A DNA stretch of 64,000 nt from Microbispora sp. H13382 (GCF_014161445.1 NZ_JABBXA010000002.1:186001-250000), one strand, 5' to 3'. Positions 1 through 8,838 are shown, numbered from the stretch's first letter. A program made the numbers and translations. Notes: a model not told the origin generated them from the sequence alone.

Positions 1-501
1 CAGATGCGGACGGACGGTCTTGAACCCGACCGACAGCAGGTAGTCCGCGGGCAGCACGCAGCCGCCCGGCTGCTCCCACTTCAGGTCGCCGAACGCCTCG
101 ATCGCCCGTACGCCGCGGCGGGTCAGGTCCTTGGCGACGCCCTGTACGAGCATCCGGCCCAGGCCTCCGCCGGTGAACTCCGGCACGATGTGCGCGGTCA
201 TGAGCAGCACCGCGTCGGAGCTGACCGGAGACGTGGGGAACGCCACCGAGCGTGGCACGTACAGCGGCGGAGCGTAGAGCACGAACCCGGCCGCCACCCC
301 GTCGACATAGGCGATCTTGCCGCAGCTCCCCCATTCGAGCAGGGTCGCCGAGATCCACGCCTCTTTCTCCAGCCCCGGGTCGCCCGCCTCCACCGCCCGC
401 TCGCCGCTGACGGGGTCGAGCTCCCAGAACACGCACCGCCGGCACCGGCGCGGCAGGTCATCGAGATTGTCGAGGGTGACGTTGACCAGCCGACGCGACA
501 C
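1..501 (-). CDS. GNAT-family N-acetyltransferase, 3' end outside window
   Basis: The gene reads leftward and runs off the window edge, so 167 codons are visible and the C-terminus is missing. The frame gives a conserved CRRCVFWELDP stretch near residue 17, then an acetyl-CoA binding region with VPEFTGGGLGRMLVQG, a typical GNAT motif A (V/I-x-P-x-x-x-x-x-G-x-G/A). I chose the GTG at 501-499 because a G-rich stretch precedes it and an in-frame stop lies only about 20 bases upstream. It presumably acetylates a small amine or a protein N-terminus, but the substrate cannot be inferred. It is divergent from the aminotransferase gene at 762. Confidence 0.75.
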   Translation of the reverse strand, partial: MSRRLVNVTLDNLDDLPRRCRRCVFWELDPVSGERAVEAGDPGLEKEAWISATLLEWGSCGKIAYVDGVAAGFVLYAPPLYVPRSVAFPTSPVSSDAVLLMTAHIVPEFTGGGLGRMLVQGVAKDLTRRGVRAIEAFGDLKWEQPGGCVLPADYLLSVGFKTVRPHL

Positions 502-761
502 GTGATGCCCCAATCCCCGTCAGGAGTCCTGCCAGAAAAGCGCGCGAAAACGGCGTCTCCAGGTCGCATCGTAACTCAGCGGAAGGGCAGGAGCGGGTGC
601 GCCACGAACAGCCGCCCACGACCATTAAAGGGGTTGGCCGGGCCGAAACCAGTGGGGCAGGAATGCAAGAAAAGGGGCCATTGATGGTCAATACCCAGTT
701 GTGATGGGCGTGGCGAGTTACCGTACTCTGGATTTCCTGGCTACGTGATCGGAGGTGGACC

Positions 762-2087
762 GTGGCACAAGAGCTTGATCACGGTCGGACTAACGCGGCC
801 CACGGGTCGCGCATTGACGCCTACGTCGACCGGTACGCCGCCCGCGCCGCCGGGATGGTCGCCTCCGAGATCCGAGCTCTCTTCGCCGTCGCGTCGAGGC
901 CCGAGGTGGTCTCGCTCGCCGGCGGCATGCCGTACGTCAACGCGCTCCCCCTCGACCTGGTCAGCGAGCTCGTCGCCGACCTGGTCAGCACGCGCGGCTC
1001 CGTGGCCCTGCAGTACGGCTCCGGGCAGGGCGACCCCGCCCTGCGCGAGCAGATCTGCGAGGTCATGCGCATGGAGGGCATCGAGGCGAACGCCGACGAC
1101 GTGGTCGTCACGGTGGGCTCGCAGCAGGCGCTCGACCTGATCACCCGGATCTTCATCGACCCCGGCGACGTCGTGCTCGCCGAAGGGCCCTCGTACGTCG
1201 GAGCGCTCGGGACGTTCAGCGCCTACCAGGCCAAGGTCGTGCACATCGCGATGGACGACCAGGGCCTCATCCCCGAGTCCCTCGCCCAGACCATCTACGC
1301 GCTCCAGGCGGCCGGCAACCGGATCAAGTTCCTCTACACGATCCCGAACTTCCAGAACCCCGCCGGTGTGACGCTGAACGAGGTGCGCCGCCGCCAGGTG
1401 CTGGAGATCTGCCACAGGGCCGGTGTCCTCGTGGTGGAGGACAACCCGTACGGCCTGCTCGGGTTCGACGGGGAACCGATGCGGGCGCTGCGCGCCGACG
1501 ACCCCGAGGGCGTGGTGTACCTCGGCTCGTTCTCCAAGACCCTCGCCCCCGGCTTCCGCGTCGGCTGGGCCCTCGCTCCGCACGCCGTACGCGACAAGCT
1601 GGTCCTGGCCATGGAGTCGGCGGTGCTGTCGCACTCGTCCTTCACCCAGCTCGCCGTCGGCCAGTACCTCGCCACCCAGCCGTGGCGTGAGCAGATCAAG
1701 TCGTTCCGTGAGCTGTACCGCGAGCGGCGTGACGCGCTCCTGGGCGCGCTCGACGTGCTCATGCCGCCCGGTTGCACGTGGACCCGCCCCGCCGGCGGGT
1801 TTTTCGTCTGGATGACGCTGCCGGAGGGACTCAACTCCAAGGCGATCCTCCCCCGTGCGGTCGCCGAGCGGGTCGCGTTCGTGCCCGGCACCGGCTTCTA
1901 CTCCGACGGCGGCGGCGCGCGGAACATGCGCCTGTCGTTCTGCTACCCGGAGCCGGACCGCATCAAGGAGGGCGTGCGCCGCCTGGCGGGCGTTATCGAG
2001 CAGGAGCTCAGGCTGCGGGACACGTTCGGCACCGGCTCCGCGCCGGGACACGCCGGCGTCGACACTCCCAGCCCGGATCTCGCCTAG
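762..2087 (+). CDS. PLP-dependent aminotransferase, class I/II (2-aminoadipate/MocR-type fold)
   Basis: A 441-residue fold-type I aminotransferase. The PLP Schiff-base lysine is K259 in SFSKTLAPGFRVGW, and the upstream NPYGLLGF and NFQNPAG segments match the LysN/2-aminoadipate aminotransferase group. There is no N-terminal winged helix, so this is the enzyme alone rather than a MocR regulator. The GTG start at 762 has GGAGGTG at 751-757. Related enzymes are commonly found between parB and ddl in actinomycete origin regions; the physiological substrate is unknown. A strong hairpin (2115-2150) follows the stop. Confidence 0.85.
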   Translation: MAQELDHGRTNAAHGSRIDAYVDRYAARAAGMVASEIRALFAVASRPEVVSLAGGMPYVNALPLDLVSELVADLVSTRGSVALQYGSGQGDPALREQICEVMRMEGIEANADDVVVTVGSQQALDLITRIFIDPGDVVLAEGPSYVGALGTFSAYQAKVVHIAMDDQGLIPESLAQTIYALQAAGNRIKFLYTIPNFQNPAGVTLNEVRRRQVLEICHRAGVLVVEDNPYGLLGFDGEPMRALRADDPEGVVYLGSFSKTLAPGFRVGWALAPHAVRDKLVLAMESAVLSHSSFTQLAVGQYLATQPWREQIKSFRELYRERRDALLGALDVLMPPGCTWTRPAGGFFVWMTLPEGLNSKAILPRAVAERVAFVPGTGFYSDGGGARNMRLSFCYPEPDRIKEGVRRLAGVIEQELRLRDTFGTGSAPGHAGVDTPSPDLA

Positions 2088-2114
2088 CGCGTACGGCCGC
2101 TGCCCCCCGCGATG

Positions 2115-2150
2115 TAGGAGCCGCCCATGGGACCTCATGGGCGGCTCCTA
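2115..2150 (+). terminator. Hairpin terminator after the aminotransferase
   Basis: A perfect 15-bp inverted repeat (2115-2129 with 2136-2150) and a 6-base loop lie 27 bases after the aminotransferase stop. There is no clear U-tract, which is usual for high-GC actinomycetes. Confidence 0.75.
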
Positions 2151-2382
2151 CGCTATGGATGGAAGTGCGCGACCGCCTGCCTGGGACGACTTGGCGTACC
2201 GGGGGACGCACCGGCGCGGGCGGGGCACTAGCCTGTTCAGGCTGGCCGTACTGACTTCTCGAGGCGAGAAAGGCCCTCTTCGTGAGCGAGCGAACGATGA
2301 CCCAAGGATCGCCCCCCGTGCGTCCGTGGAGGGGGGCGCGGACCGGAACCGGCGCCGCCATCCGCATGGGCGGTGAGGCGCC

Positions 2383-3333
2383 ATGAGCGATCTGGGCCAC
2401 GTGCTCGTCCTCGCGGGAGGGCTTTCCTACGAGCGTGAGGTCTCCATCCGTTCCGGACGCCGCGTCGCGGAGGTGCTGCGGGCGGTCGGCGTGGACGTGG
2501 AGACGCGCGACGCCGACGCCACCTTCGTGCCCGCGGTGCTGGCGGACCCGCCGGACGCGGTGTTCGTCACCCTGCACGGCGGCGCCGGGGAGGACGGCGC
2601 CATCCGGTCGGTGCTGGAACTACTCGACGTGCCGTACGTGGGCGCGACGCCGGACGCCTGCCGGGTCTCCTTCGACAAGCCCACGGCGAAGGCCGTCGTC
2701 CGTTCCTGGGGGCTGAACACGCCCGACTCCGTGGCGCTGCCCAAGGAGACGTTCCACGATCTCGGCGCCACGGCCGTGCTCGCCCGCATCATCGATCGGC
2801 TCGGCCTGCCGCTCTTCGTCAAGCCCTCCCGTGGCGGTTCCGCGCTGGGCGCGTCCATCGTACGCACGGCGGAGGAACTGCCCGCCGCGATGGTCGGCTG
2901 CTTCGCCTATGGCGACACCGCGCTCATCGAGCGGTACGTCCAGGGCGTGGAGGTCGCGGTCTCCGTGGTGGATCTCGGCGACGGGCCGGTCGCTTTGACG
3001 CCGGTGGAAATCGTGCCCGACCGGGGTGTGTACGATTACGCGGCCCGTTACACAGCCGGCCAGACGGAGTTCTTCGCGCCAGCCCGGCTCTCCCCCGAGG
3101 TCGCCGAGGCATGCGCCGGAATGGCGGTCGCCGCACACACCGCCCTCGGCCTGCGTGACCTCTCTCGCACCGACCTCATCGTCGACGGCTCCGGCAAGCC
3201 GTACTTCCTCGAGGTCAACGTGGCACCCGGTATGACGGAGACGTCCCTGCTGCCGATGGCCGTGGAGGCCGCAGGCCGAGACCTCGGCACCCTGTGCAAG
3301 GGACTTCTTGAGCTCGCCGCCACCCGAGCCTGA
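2383..3333 (+). CDS. ddl: D-alanine--D-alanine ligase
   Basis: A 316-residue ATP-grasp ligase that joins two D-Ala for peptidoglycan precursors in the cytoplasm. The N-terminus (VLVLAGGLSYEREVSIRSG) is the substrate-binding Ddl signature. VTLHGGAGEDGAIRS, VKPSRGGSALGASIV and the Mg-binding FLEVNVAPGMTE near the C-terminus give the ATP-grasp order. The protein is slightly shorter than E. coli DdlB-type enzymes but all motifs are present. The ATG at 2383 follows GGTGAGG. A second ddl elsewhere in the genome is possible. Confidence 0.9.
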   Translation: MSDLGHVLVLAGGLSYEREVSIRSGRRVAEVLRAVGVDVETRDADATFVPAVLADPPDAVFVTLHGGAGEDGAIRSVLELLDVPYVGATPDACRVSFDKPTAKAVVRSWGLNTPDSVALPKETFHDLGATAVLARIIDRLGLPLFVKPSRGGSALGASIVRTAEELPAAMVGCFAYGDTALIERYVQGVEVAVSVVDLGDGPVALTPVEIVPDRGVYDYAARYTAGQTEFFAPARLSPEVAEACAGMAVAAHTALGLRDLSRTDLIVDGSGKPYFLEVNVAPGMTETSLLPMAVEAAGRDLGTLCKGLLELAATRA

Positions 3334-3343
3334 TCCCACCGCC

Positions 3344-3357
3344 GTTTCACGTGAAAC
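3344..3357. promoter_or_regulatory. parS centromere site 1
   Basis: GTTTCACGTGAAAC is a perfect match to the actinomycete parS palindrome bound by ParB. It lies 11 bases past the ddl stop and about 8 kb from oriC. Confidence 0.93.
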
Positions 3358-3557
3358 ACCCCTCCAGGCTTCAAGGAGATCCCTCTCCGCCTGGAGGGGT
3401 GTAAAGGCAGACGGTGCCGTCGCCCGGGTCGCCCATCACTCTGACGGCATCGCTTCGGACGTCCACGACCTTGAGCGGGATCGATCATTGCACCCGGCTT
3501 GGCCGAGGCGAGGTCGAGAAGCGGGTCCAGCTCGCGACTTGGCCGCCCTCAGCGCGT

Positions 3558-3571
3558 GTTTCACGTGAAAC
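3558..3571. promoter_or_regulatory. parS centromere site 2
   Basis: A second perfect GTTTCACGTGAAAC, 214 bp from site 1, between ddl and the end of parB. Confidence 0.93.
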
Positions 3572-3612
3572 CGTAAGGCTGGCGGGGTGTCGACAAGCCC
3601 TGGGCGGGGTTG

Positions 3613-3702
3613 GTCACTGCGCCGGAAGGAACCTCCGGTCCTCGCGAAGTCCGCTTCGCTGGACCTTCGCTGCGGTCCTCGCTTCCTTCCGCTCCGCTCC
3701 CC
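3613..3702. repeat. Left arm of an about 85-bp inverted repeat flanking parB
   Basis: This arm matches the reverse complement of 4878-4962 with a few mismatches. Within the arm are short alternating purine-pyrimidine palindromes of the CGAAG/CTTCG type. It lies just after the parB stop, and the partner is just before the parB start. Confidence 0.75.
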
Positions 3703-3728
3703 CAACCGGCATGAGTGTGGACAGCGCC

Positions 3729-4715
3729 CTAGTCGGTCGTGATGCCCCTGCCGCGCATCGCGTTGGCGGCCTCCGGTGCCATCGTGTCGATGATCCGCTC
3801 CAGGTCGTCGATCGTGGAGAACTCGACGACGATGCGGCCCTTCCGGCTGCCGAGGTCGACCTTCACCTTGGTCTCGAAGTGGTCAGAGAGCCGGTCCGCC
3901 AGGTCGCGGAGCGCCGGAGCGGTCGGCTTCTTCGCCCGAGGCTTACGCGGAGCCGGTCCCGCCGTCGCCTCGCCCAGGGCCACGATCTCCTCGACGGTCC
4001 GTACGGACAGCCCTTCCGCCACGATCCGGCTCGCCAGCCGCTCCTGGGCGGCGGGATCGTTGAGCGCGAGCAGCGCCCGCGCGTGCCCGGCGCTGATGAC
4101 TCCGGCCGCCAGCCGGCGCTGCACCTCGGGCGGGAGGTTCAGCAGGCGCAGGGTATTGCTGATGTGCGAGCGGGACCGTCCCACCTTTTTGGCGAGCACC
4201 TCGTGGGTGGCACCGAAGTCGTCCAGGAGCTGCTGGTAGGCCGCAGCCTCCTCCAGCGCGTTCAGCTGCTCCCGCTGGAGGTTCTCGATGAGCGCCTCAC
4301 GGAGCATCTCATCGTCCTGCGTGCTCCGGACGATCGCGGGAATGCGGTCCAGCCCCGCGAGCTGCGAGGCGCGCCACCTCCGCTCCCCCATAATCAGCTC
4401 GAAGCGACCGTCGTCCACCGCACGGACGACGACCGGCTGCAGCAGGCCGACCTCCTTGATGGATGCCGCGAGTTCGTCGAGACGGTCCTCGTCGAACACC
4501 TCACGCGGCTGCCGCGGGTTCGGGGAGATGGAGTCGACCTCGATCTCCTGGAAGTAGGCGCCCTCCACGGGACGCAGTCCCGCCACGTCCATCCCCGGCA
4601 CAGCCGTCGGCGGGCCGGCAGGCGAAACGCTCGCCATGGACGCCGGATCGACGATCGGTCCTGTGGGGATCAGAGCCCCAAGACCCTTGCCCAGTCCCCG
4701 ACGCTGCTGGCTCAC
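3729..4715 (-). CDS. parB: Chromosome partitioning protein ParB
   Basis: A 328-residue ParB that binds parS, spreads and loads on flanking DNA as a CTP-dependent clamp, and works with ParA to segregate origins. The N-terminal SQQRRGLGKGLGALIP is the family signature that contacts ParA. The nuclease-like CTP-binding region holds ISPNPRQPREVF and GERRWRASQLAG (near residues 65-120). The HTH follows (VGRSRSHISNTLRLLNLP, VISAGHARALL), and a C-terminal dimer domain ends the protein. The ATG start is fixed by this N-terminus. It is separated from parA by 382 bp and flanked by the two arms of an inverted repeat. Confidence 0.95.
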   Translation of the reverse strand: MSQQRRGLGKGLGALIPTGPIVDPASMASVSPAGPPTAVPGMDVAGLRPVEGAYFQEIEVDSISPNPRQPREVFDEDRLDELAASIKEVGLLQPVVVRAVDDGRFELIMGERRWRASQLAGLDRIPAIVRSTQDDEMLREALIENLQREQLNALEEAAAYQQLLDDFGATHEVLAKKVGRSRSHISNTLRLLNLPPEVQRRLAAGVISAGHARALLALNDPAAQERLASRIVAEGLSVRTVEEIVALGEATAGPAPRKPRAKKPTAPALRDLADRLSDHFETKVKVDLGSRKGRIVVEFSTIDDLERIIDTMAPEAANAMRGRGITTD

Positions 4716-5097
4716 CGCTGCTCCCTCATACCCGCACAGAAGGCGGTGCCCAGCGACTCGGGGTCACTGGGCACCGGCACGCACACACCAGGAGAGAGTA
4801 CCGCTGTGACGGCGTTCCCATGAGTCTCCGTGCATCGAGCTGTGTACGAACCCGCCCAACGCCCCGCATCGCCGGGGAGGAGCGGAGCGGGCGGGAGGAC
4901 CGCAGCGAAGGCCCAGCGGAGCGGGCTTCGCGAGGACCGGACCTTCCGGCCGGCGCGGTGACGTCTCAGCACAGCGCATCCCATAGCCCTAAGCACTGCA
5001 TGCTCCGGGACACCTGGATCGTGCCGCCTCGTCCGCGCGCCGTCGTCTTCCAGGCCTGCGCGCCGTTCGCGGCTCTGTGCGGCTCTGGGCGGCGTTG
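4716..5097. other. parA-parB intergenic region with repeat arm
   Basis: This 382-bp gap holds no convincing gene. The right arm of the parB-flanking inverted repeat lies at 4878-4962. parB may therefore have its own promoter here instead of relying on parA transcription; I could not place -10/-35 boxes with confidence. Confidence 0.6.
4878..4962. repeat. Right arm of the parB-flanking inverted repeat
   Basis: The reverse complement of this arm aligns with 3613-3702 over nearly its whole length. It shares the blocks GGTCCGGTCCTCGCGAAG-like and CCTTCGCTGCGGTCCTC with the partner. The two arms enclose parB exactly. Confidence 0.75.
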
Positions 5098-6186
5098 TCA
5101 GGCGCCGGCGAGGGCCGCCGCACGGTAGGCGATCTCGCGCGCGGCGCCCATGTACGCGAGCGCTCCGCTCGAGCCCGGGTCGTATGTCATGACCGACTGA
5201 CCGTAGCTGGGTGCCTCGGAGACACGGACGCTCCTGGGGATGACGGCGTCGAGCACGGTGTCGCCGAAGTGGGACCGCACCTCCTCGGCCACCTGAGAAG
5301 CGAGGCGGGTCCGGCCGTCGTACATCGTGAGCAGGATGGTCGTGACCGACAACGTCTGGTTGAGGTGCGCGCGCACCAGCTCGACGTTCTGCAGAAGCTG
5401 GGTGAGCCCCTCCAGGGCGTAATACTCGCACTGAATGGGGATCAGCACTTCCTGTGCCGCCGCCATGGCGTTCACGGTCAGCAGCCCCAGCGACGGCGGA
5501 CAGTCGATGAGGATGTAGTCGAACTCCATCGCGTCGAACGAGGCCAGCGCCCGACGCAGACGGGTCTCCCGGCCGACCATCGGAACCAGCTCGATCTCCG
5601 CGCCCGCGAGGTCGAGGGTGGCGGGAGCGCAGTACAGGTTCGGCATGTCGGGGACCGGCTTCACGATCTGCGACAGCGGCATGTCGTCCACGAGGACCTG
5701 ATACACCGACGGCATCCCCGACCGGTGTTCCGTCGCCAGCGCGGTGGACGCGTTGCCCTGCGGATCGAGATCGAACACGAGGACGCGCTGATCGTGCATG
5801 GACAGCGCGGCCGCCAGGTTGACGGCTGTGGTGGTCTTACCCACGCCGCCCTTCTGGTTGGCCACCGTCATCACGCGGCACCGGGAAGGCCGGGGCCAGG
5901 CCCCCTCGTCGCGCGTCGAGTAACCGACGGAAGGCGCAGCCGCCTGCGGGGGTGCGGCTGTTTCACGTGAAACCACAGAACTCAGTGCCTCTCGTACCAG
6001 CGGCGAATCGCCAGGGCTAAGGGGGGTCTGGGACACGGTCGTCGTCCTTTCGACCGGCGCAGCAGAGGGACGAGGCCAGCCCACCCCGGAGGACCGGCCT
6101 GCTGTCGCGATCTCCCAGCGTAGGGGGAGCCGGGTCTCCGGCCAACCCAGGCCCGCTGTCACACCGACTGATCCGGCGTCCGCCAC
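5098..6186 (-). CDS. parA: Chromosome partitioning ATPase ParA
   Basis: A Walker-type ParA ATPase that moves ParB-parS complexes. The deviant Walker A is VANQKGGVGKTTTAVNLAAAL, followed by VFDLDPQGNAST, DYILIDCPPSLGLL and the C-terminal LTYDPGSSGALAYMGAARE. The start is uncertain. The GTG at 6186 sits 4 bases after the rsmG stop with AGAGGTGA in front, giving 362 residues. A second GTG at 6036 has AAAGGA in front and gives 312 residues. The extra N-terminus is low-complexity, as in Streptomyces ParA. A parS site lies inside the N-terminal coding part and encodes VVSRETA. Confidence 0.93.
   Translation of the reverse strand: MADAGSVGVTAGLGWPETRLPLRWEIATAGRSSGVGWPRPSAAPVERTTTVSQTPLSPGDSPLVREALSSVVSRETAAPPQAAAPSVGYSTRDEGAWPRPSRCRVMTVANQKGGVGKTTTAVNLAAALSMHDQRVLVFDLDPQGNASTALATEHRSGMPSVYQVLVDDMPLSQIVKPVPDMPNLYCAPATLDLAGAEIELVPMVGRETRLRRALASFDAMEFDYILIDCPPSLGLLTVNAMAAAQEVLIPIQCEYYALEGLTQLLQNVELVRAHLNQTLSVTTILLTMYDGRTRLASQVAEEVRSHFGDTVLDAVIPRSVRVSEAPSYGQSVMTYDPGSSGALAYMGAAREIAYRAAALAGA
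5960..5973. promoter_or_regulatory. parS centromere site 3, inside parA
   Basis: A perfect GTTTCACGTGAAAC lies inside the parA reading frame, in the poorly conserved N-terminal extension before the Walker A motif. It is 2.4 kb from site 2. Confidence 0.93.
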
Positions 6187-6190
6187 CGGC

Positions 6191-6874
6191 TCACCTCTTT
6201 CGTCGCCTCCGCGTGTCCGTTCGCGGTGACCGTCCGGCGACGACGCGAACGAGGGTCGCGGGCGGCTCGACCTTACCGTGCCCCACGGTGACCAACTCGA
6301 CGTGCCTCACCCCGAACGCCTCCAACTGGGGACGGGCGGCGTCCAGTTCCTCCTGCGCCCGTTCGCCCTTCATCGCGAGCAGCTCCCCGCCCTCGTGCAG
6401 CAGCGGCATCGACCACGCCAGCAGTCGGTCGAGCGGCGCGACCGCGCGGGCCGTCGCCACGTCGAAGACGCGCTTACGCGCGAGTTCCTCCGCCCGCCCG
6501 CGCAGCACCTCCACGTTGTCGAGTTTGAGCGCATCCACGCACTCGGACAGGAACACGGTCCGGCGCAGCAGCGGCTCCAACAGGGTCACCGTCACATCGG
6601 GGCGGACGATCGCGAGCACGAGCCCGGGCAGCCCCGCGCCCGAGCCGATGTCGACGAGGGTCGAGTCCGGCGGGACCGCCTCCTCCACGACCGCGCAGTT
6701 CAGCAGGTGCCGGTCCCAGATGCGGGACACCTCACGCGGCCCGAGGAGTCCCCGTACCACGCCCGGCCCGGCGAGCAACTCGGCGAACAGCCGGGCCCGC
6801 TCCAACGCCTCGCCGGTGAAGATCTCTCGCGCCACCGGGGGCGCCTCGGGCAGCTCGTTGCTCTCCGTCATCAC
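6191..6874 (-). CDS. rsmG: 16S rRNA (guanine-527-N7) methyltransferase
   Basis: A 227-residue SAM methyltransferase (GidB/RsmG) that methylates G527 of 16S rRNA. The SAM-binding signature is LVDIGSGAGLPGLVLAIVRP, with LLEPLLRRTVFL and VATARAVAPLDRLLAWSMPLL as in the family. It lies directly before parA (4-base gap), so the two are probably translationally coupled. The start is ATG at 6874, or at 6871, since two ATG codons are adjacent. Confidence 0.95.
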   Translation of the reverse strand: MMTESNELPEAPPVAREIFTGEALERARLFAELLAGPGVVRGLLGPREVSRIWDRHLLNCAVVEEAVPPDSTLVDIGSGAGLPGLVLAIVRPDVTVTLLEPLLRRTVFLSECVDALKLDNVEVLRGRAEELARKRVFDVATARAVAPLDRLLAWSMPLLHEGGELLAMKGERAQEELDAARPQLEAFGVRHVELVTVGHGKVEPPATLVRVVAGRSPRTDTRRRRKR

Positions 6875-6996
6875 TCACTCATTCATGAACGCTCTGGGCC
6901 AAGGGTAACCGTCCTTACCCCCTCGGCGACGGCCAGCCGTACATCCGGCGTCCGCCGGCCGGGAGGGGCAGGGACAAAGGCACGTACAGGACGGAA

Positions 6997-7030
6997 AAGC
7001 CGCCGGTCCCGGATGTGGGACCGGCGGCTT
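6997..7030 (-). terminator. Intrinsic terminator after jag
   Basis: A perfect 14-bp stem (6997-7010 with 7017-7030), a 6-base loop, and TTTT on the minus strand after the stem. It ends the rpmH-rnpA-yidD-yidC-jag transcript and separates it from rsmG-parA-parB. Confidence 0.88.
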
Positions 7031-7055
7031 CCCCGCGTCGGAACTGTGAAGGGCG

Positions 7056-7550
7056 TCAGGCGGGCAGGACCACCACGAAGCGGCGGGGCTCTTCGCCCTC
7101 GGACTCGCTGCGCAGGCCCGCCGCCGCTACGGCGTCGTGCACGATTTTGCGCTCGAAGGGCGTCATCGGCTTGAGCGCCTTCGGCTCGCCGGTGCGCTTG
7201 ACGTCGTCGGCCGCCGCGGCGCCTACCTTGGTGAGTTCGGCCCGGCGCCGCTCCCGATAGCCGCCCACGTCGAGCATGAGCCGCGAACGCTCCCCCGTCT
7301 GGCGGTGCACGGCCAGGCGCGTCAGCTCCTGCAGCGCCTCCAGCACCTCTCCGCCGGGACCCACGAGCTCATCGCCCTTGATGCCCACGATCGAGACGAC
7401 GGCACGGTCTCCCTCGACATCCATGTCGATATCGCCGTCCAGGTCGGCGATGTCGAGCAGGCCCTCAAGGTAGTCCGCCGCGATCTCGCCCTCCTGTTCG
7501 AGGGCTTCGAGGTCGGGAGCAGGCTTGAGGGTCTCCTCAGCTTCGGTCAC
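7056..7550 (-). CDS. jag: Jag/SpoIIIJ-associated R3H-domain RNA-binding protein
   Basis: A 164-residue protein with an acidic N-terminal segment, a KH-like domain (VVSIVGIKGDELVGPGGEVLEALQELTRLAV) and a C-terminal R3H domain (KALKPMTPFERKIVHDAV, then SEGEEPRRFVVV). Jag/KhpB-type proteins bind RNA. The gene is almost always next to yidC, as here (18-bp gap). Confidence 0.93.
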   Translation of the reverse strand: MTEAEETLKPAPDLEALEQEGEIAADYLEGLLDIADLDGDIDMDVEGDRAVVSIVGIKGDELVGPGGEVLEALQELTRLAVHRQTGERSRLMLDVGGYRERRRAELTKVGAAAADDVKRTGEPKALKPMTPFERKIVHDAVAAAGLRSESEGEEPRRFVVVLPA

Positions 7551-7568
7551 GTCCGGACTCTCCTTCTC

Positions 7569-8519
7569 CTACGACTTCTTGCTGCCGGTGCGCTTGCTGC
7601 GAGGCTGGCGCGTCGGCTGCTGACGGACGATCTTGGGGGCGGGTGCCGGCTCAGGCTGCTCCGCCGCCTTGGGCTTCCCCACCAGCCTGGTGAAGATCCC
7701 GTTCGTCGGCTCGGGAGTGGTGACGTTGCCCTTCTCGTCCACCACCGGCATGGGGTGGCGGCTGTAGAACCAGTGCTGCTGGCCGAGGGTCCACAGGTTG
7801 GTGGTCACCCAGTAGAGGATCAGACCGAGCTGGAAGTTCAGGCTGAAGACGGCGAACAGCGGCGAGATGTACATGAGGATCTTCTGCTGCTGCGCCATGG
7901 GGTTGTCCGGCATCTGCGCCATCGAGCGCTTCACGCTCTGCCGGACGGTGAGGAACGTGGTGAGCGAGCTGACGGCCACGAAGAGCGCCAGCACGATCTT
8001 CGTGATCAGCGGGTCGGCCCCGAACTGCTCGATGTCCGCCGCGCTCGTGAAGAAGGTCGCCGGCAGCGGAGCTCCGAAGACGTGCGCCTGCCGGGCGCTC
8101 TCCACGAGCTCCTTGGACATCCCGAAAACGGCCCGATCCTCGGCGATGGCCCGCAGCACGGTGAACATCGAGATGAAGATCGGGAACTGCGCGACGATCG
8201 GAAGGCAGCCCCCCAGCGGGTTGGCGCCGCCCTCCTGGTACAGCCGCATGACCTCCTGGTTCATGCGCTGCTTGTCGTTCTTGTACTTCTTGCGCAGCTC
8301 TTGGACCTTGGGCGCGAGCTCCTGCATCTTGCGCGACGAGCGCATCTGCTTCATGAAGAGCGGGAAAATCAACAGACGCATCAGCACGGTCAGCGTGATG
8401 ATGGTCAGCGCCCAGTTGAGACCGCTGCTGGAGGGGATGAATGTGCTGTAGCCGGCGTGGATGTGGGTGATCACCCAGGCCACGGCCGTATACAGCCAGT
8501 TCAGGAATGGCAGCTCCAC
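7569..8519 (-). CDS. yidC: Membrane protein insertase YidC
   Basis: A 316-residue YidC/Oxa1 insertase with about five membrane segments. The first hydrophobic block is near residues 35-55 and carries the conserved groove arginine in TVLMRLLIFPLF. A charged cytoplasmic hairpin (KMQELAPKVQELRKKYKND) follows, then GGCLPIVAQFPIFISMFTVLR. The basic C-terminal tail (QPTRQPRSKRTGSKKS) probably contacts ribosomes. It lacks the large periplasmic domain of proteobacterial YidC. It is in operon order with yidD upstream (4-bp gap). Confidence 0.95.
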   Translation of the reverse strand: MELPFLNWLYTAVAWVITHIHAGYSTFIPSSSGLNWALTIITLTVLMRLLIFPLFMKQMRSSRKMQELAPKVQELRKKYKNDKQRMNQEVMRLYQEGGANPLGGCLPIVAQFPIFISMFTVLRAIAEDRAVFGMSKELVESARQAHVFGAPLPATFFTSAADIEQFGADPLITKIVLALFVAVSSLTTFLTVRQSVKRSMAQMPDNPMAQQQKILMYISPLFAVFSLNFQLGLILYWVTTNLWTLGQQHWFYSRHPMPVVDEKGNVTTPEPTNGIFTRLVGKPKAAEQPEPAPAPKIVRQQPTRQPRSKRTGSKKS

Positions 8520-8523
8520 CGAG

Positions 8524-8838
8524 CTAGCTCCCTTGCGTTTCGTCGTGAGACCGGACTCGGCGTGGGGGCACCGGGTCGAAACCTCCAGGATGGAACGGGT
8601 GACACCGTCCGATGCGCCTGACGGTCAGCCATACCCCGCGCGCCGCTCCATGAACGGCGACGGCTTCCAACCCGTAGGCGCTGCAGGACGGTTCGAACCG
8701 GCACCTCGGCCCCAGCATCGGGCTGATGAAGGCGCGGTAGAACTTGATGAGCGCGAGCAGCACACGAGCGACCGGCCCGGTCGCGGGCCGGTCGGCCTCC
8801 CCGGGCACCACTGCCGGGGTCGGTTGCTGCGCTGTCAT
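8524..8838 (-). CDS. yidD: Membrane protein insertion efficiency factor YidD
   Basis: A 104-residue YidD with the family core [23 protein letters not shown] and [37 protein letters not shown]. An amphipathic helix anchors it on the inner membrane face, where it assists YidC. It has about 20 extra N-terminal residues. It overlaps the rnpA stop by 4 bases. Confidence 0.93.
   Translation of the reverse strand: MTAQQPTPAVVPGEADRPATGPVARVLLALIKFYRAFISPMLGPRCRFEPSCSAYGLEAVAVHGAARGVWLTVRRIGRCHPFHPGGFDPVPPRRVRSHDETQGS

Larger units (their letters stand above)
3334..3728. other. Intergenic region: two parS sites and one arm of a parB-flanking inverted repeat
   Basis: This 395-bp gap between the convergent ddl and parB ends holds no credible gene. 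It contains two perfect 14-bp parS palindromes (3344-3357, 3558-3571), an imperfect hairpin around 3360-3400 (CTCCAGGCTTCAAGGAG... with CCGCCTGGAGG) that may terminate ddl, and the left arm of a long inverted repeat at 3613-3702. Confidence 0.7.

Noticed and set aside
3613-4962. Insertion sequence around parB suggested by the inverted repeat
   Set aside because: No transposase or target duplication is present, and parB is native to this position.
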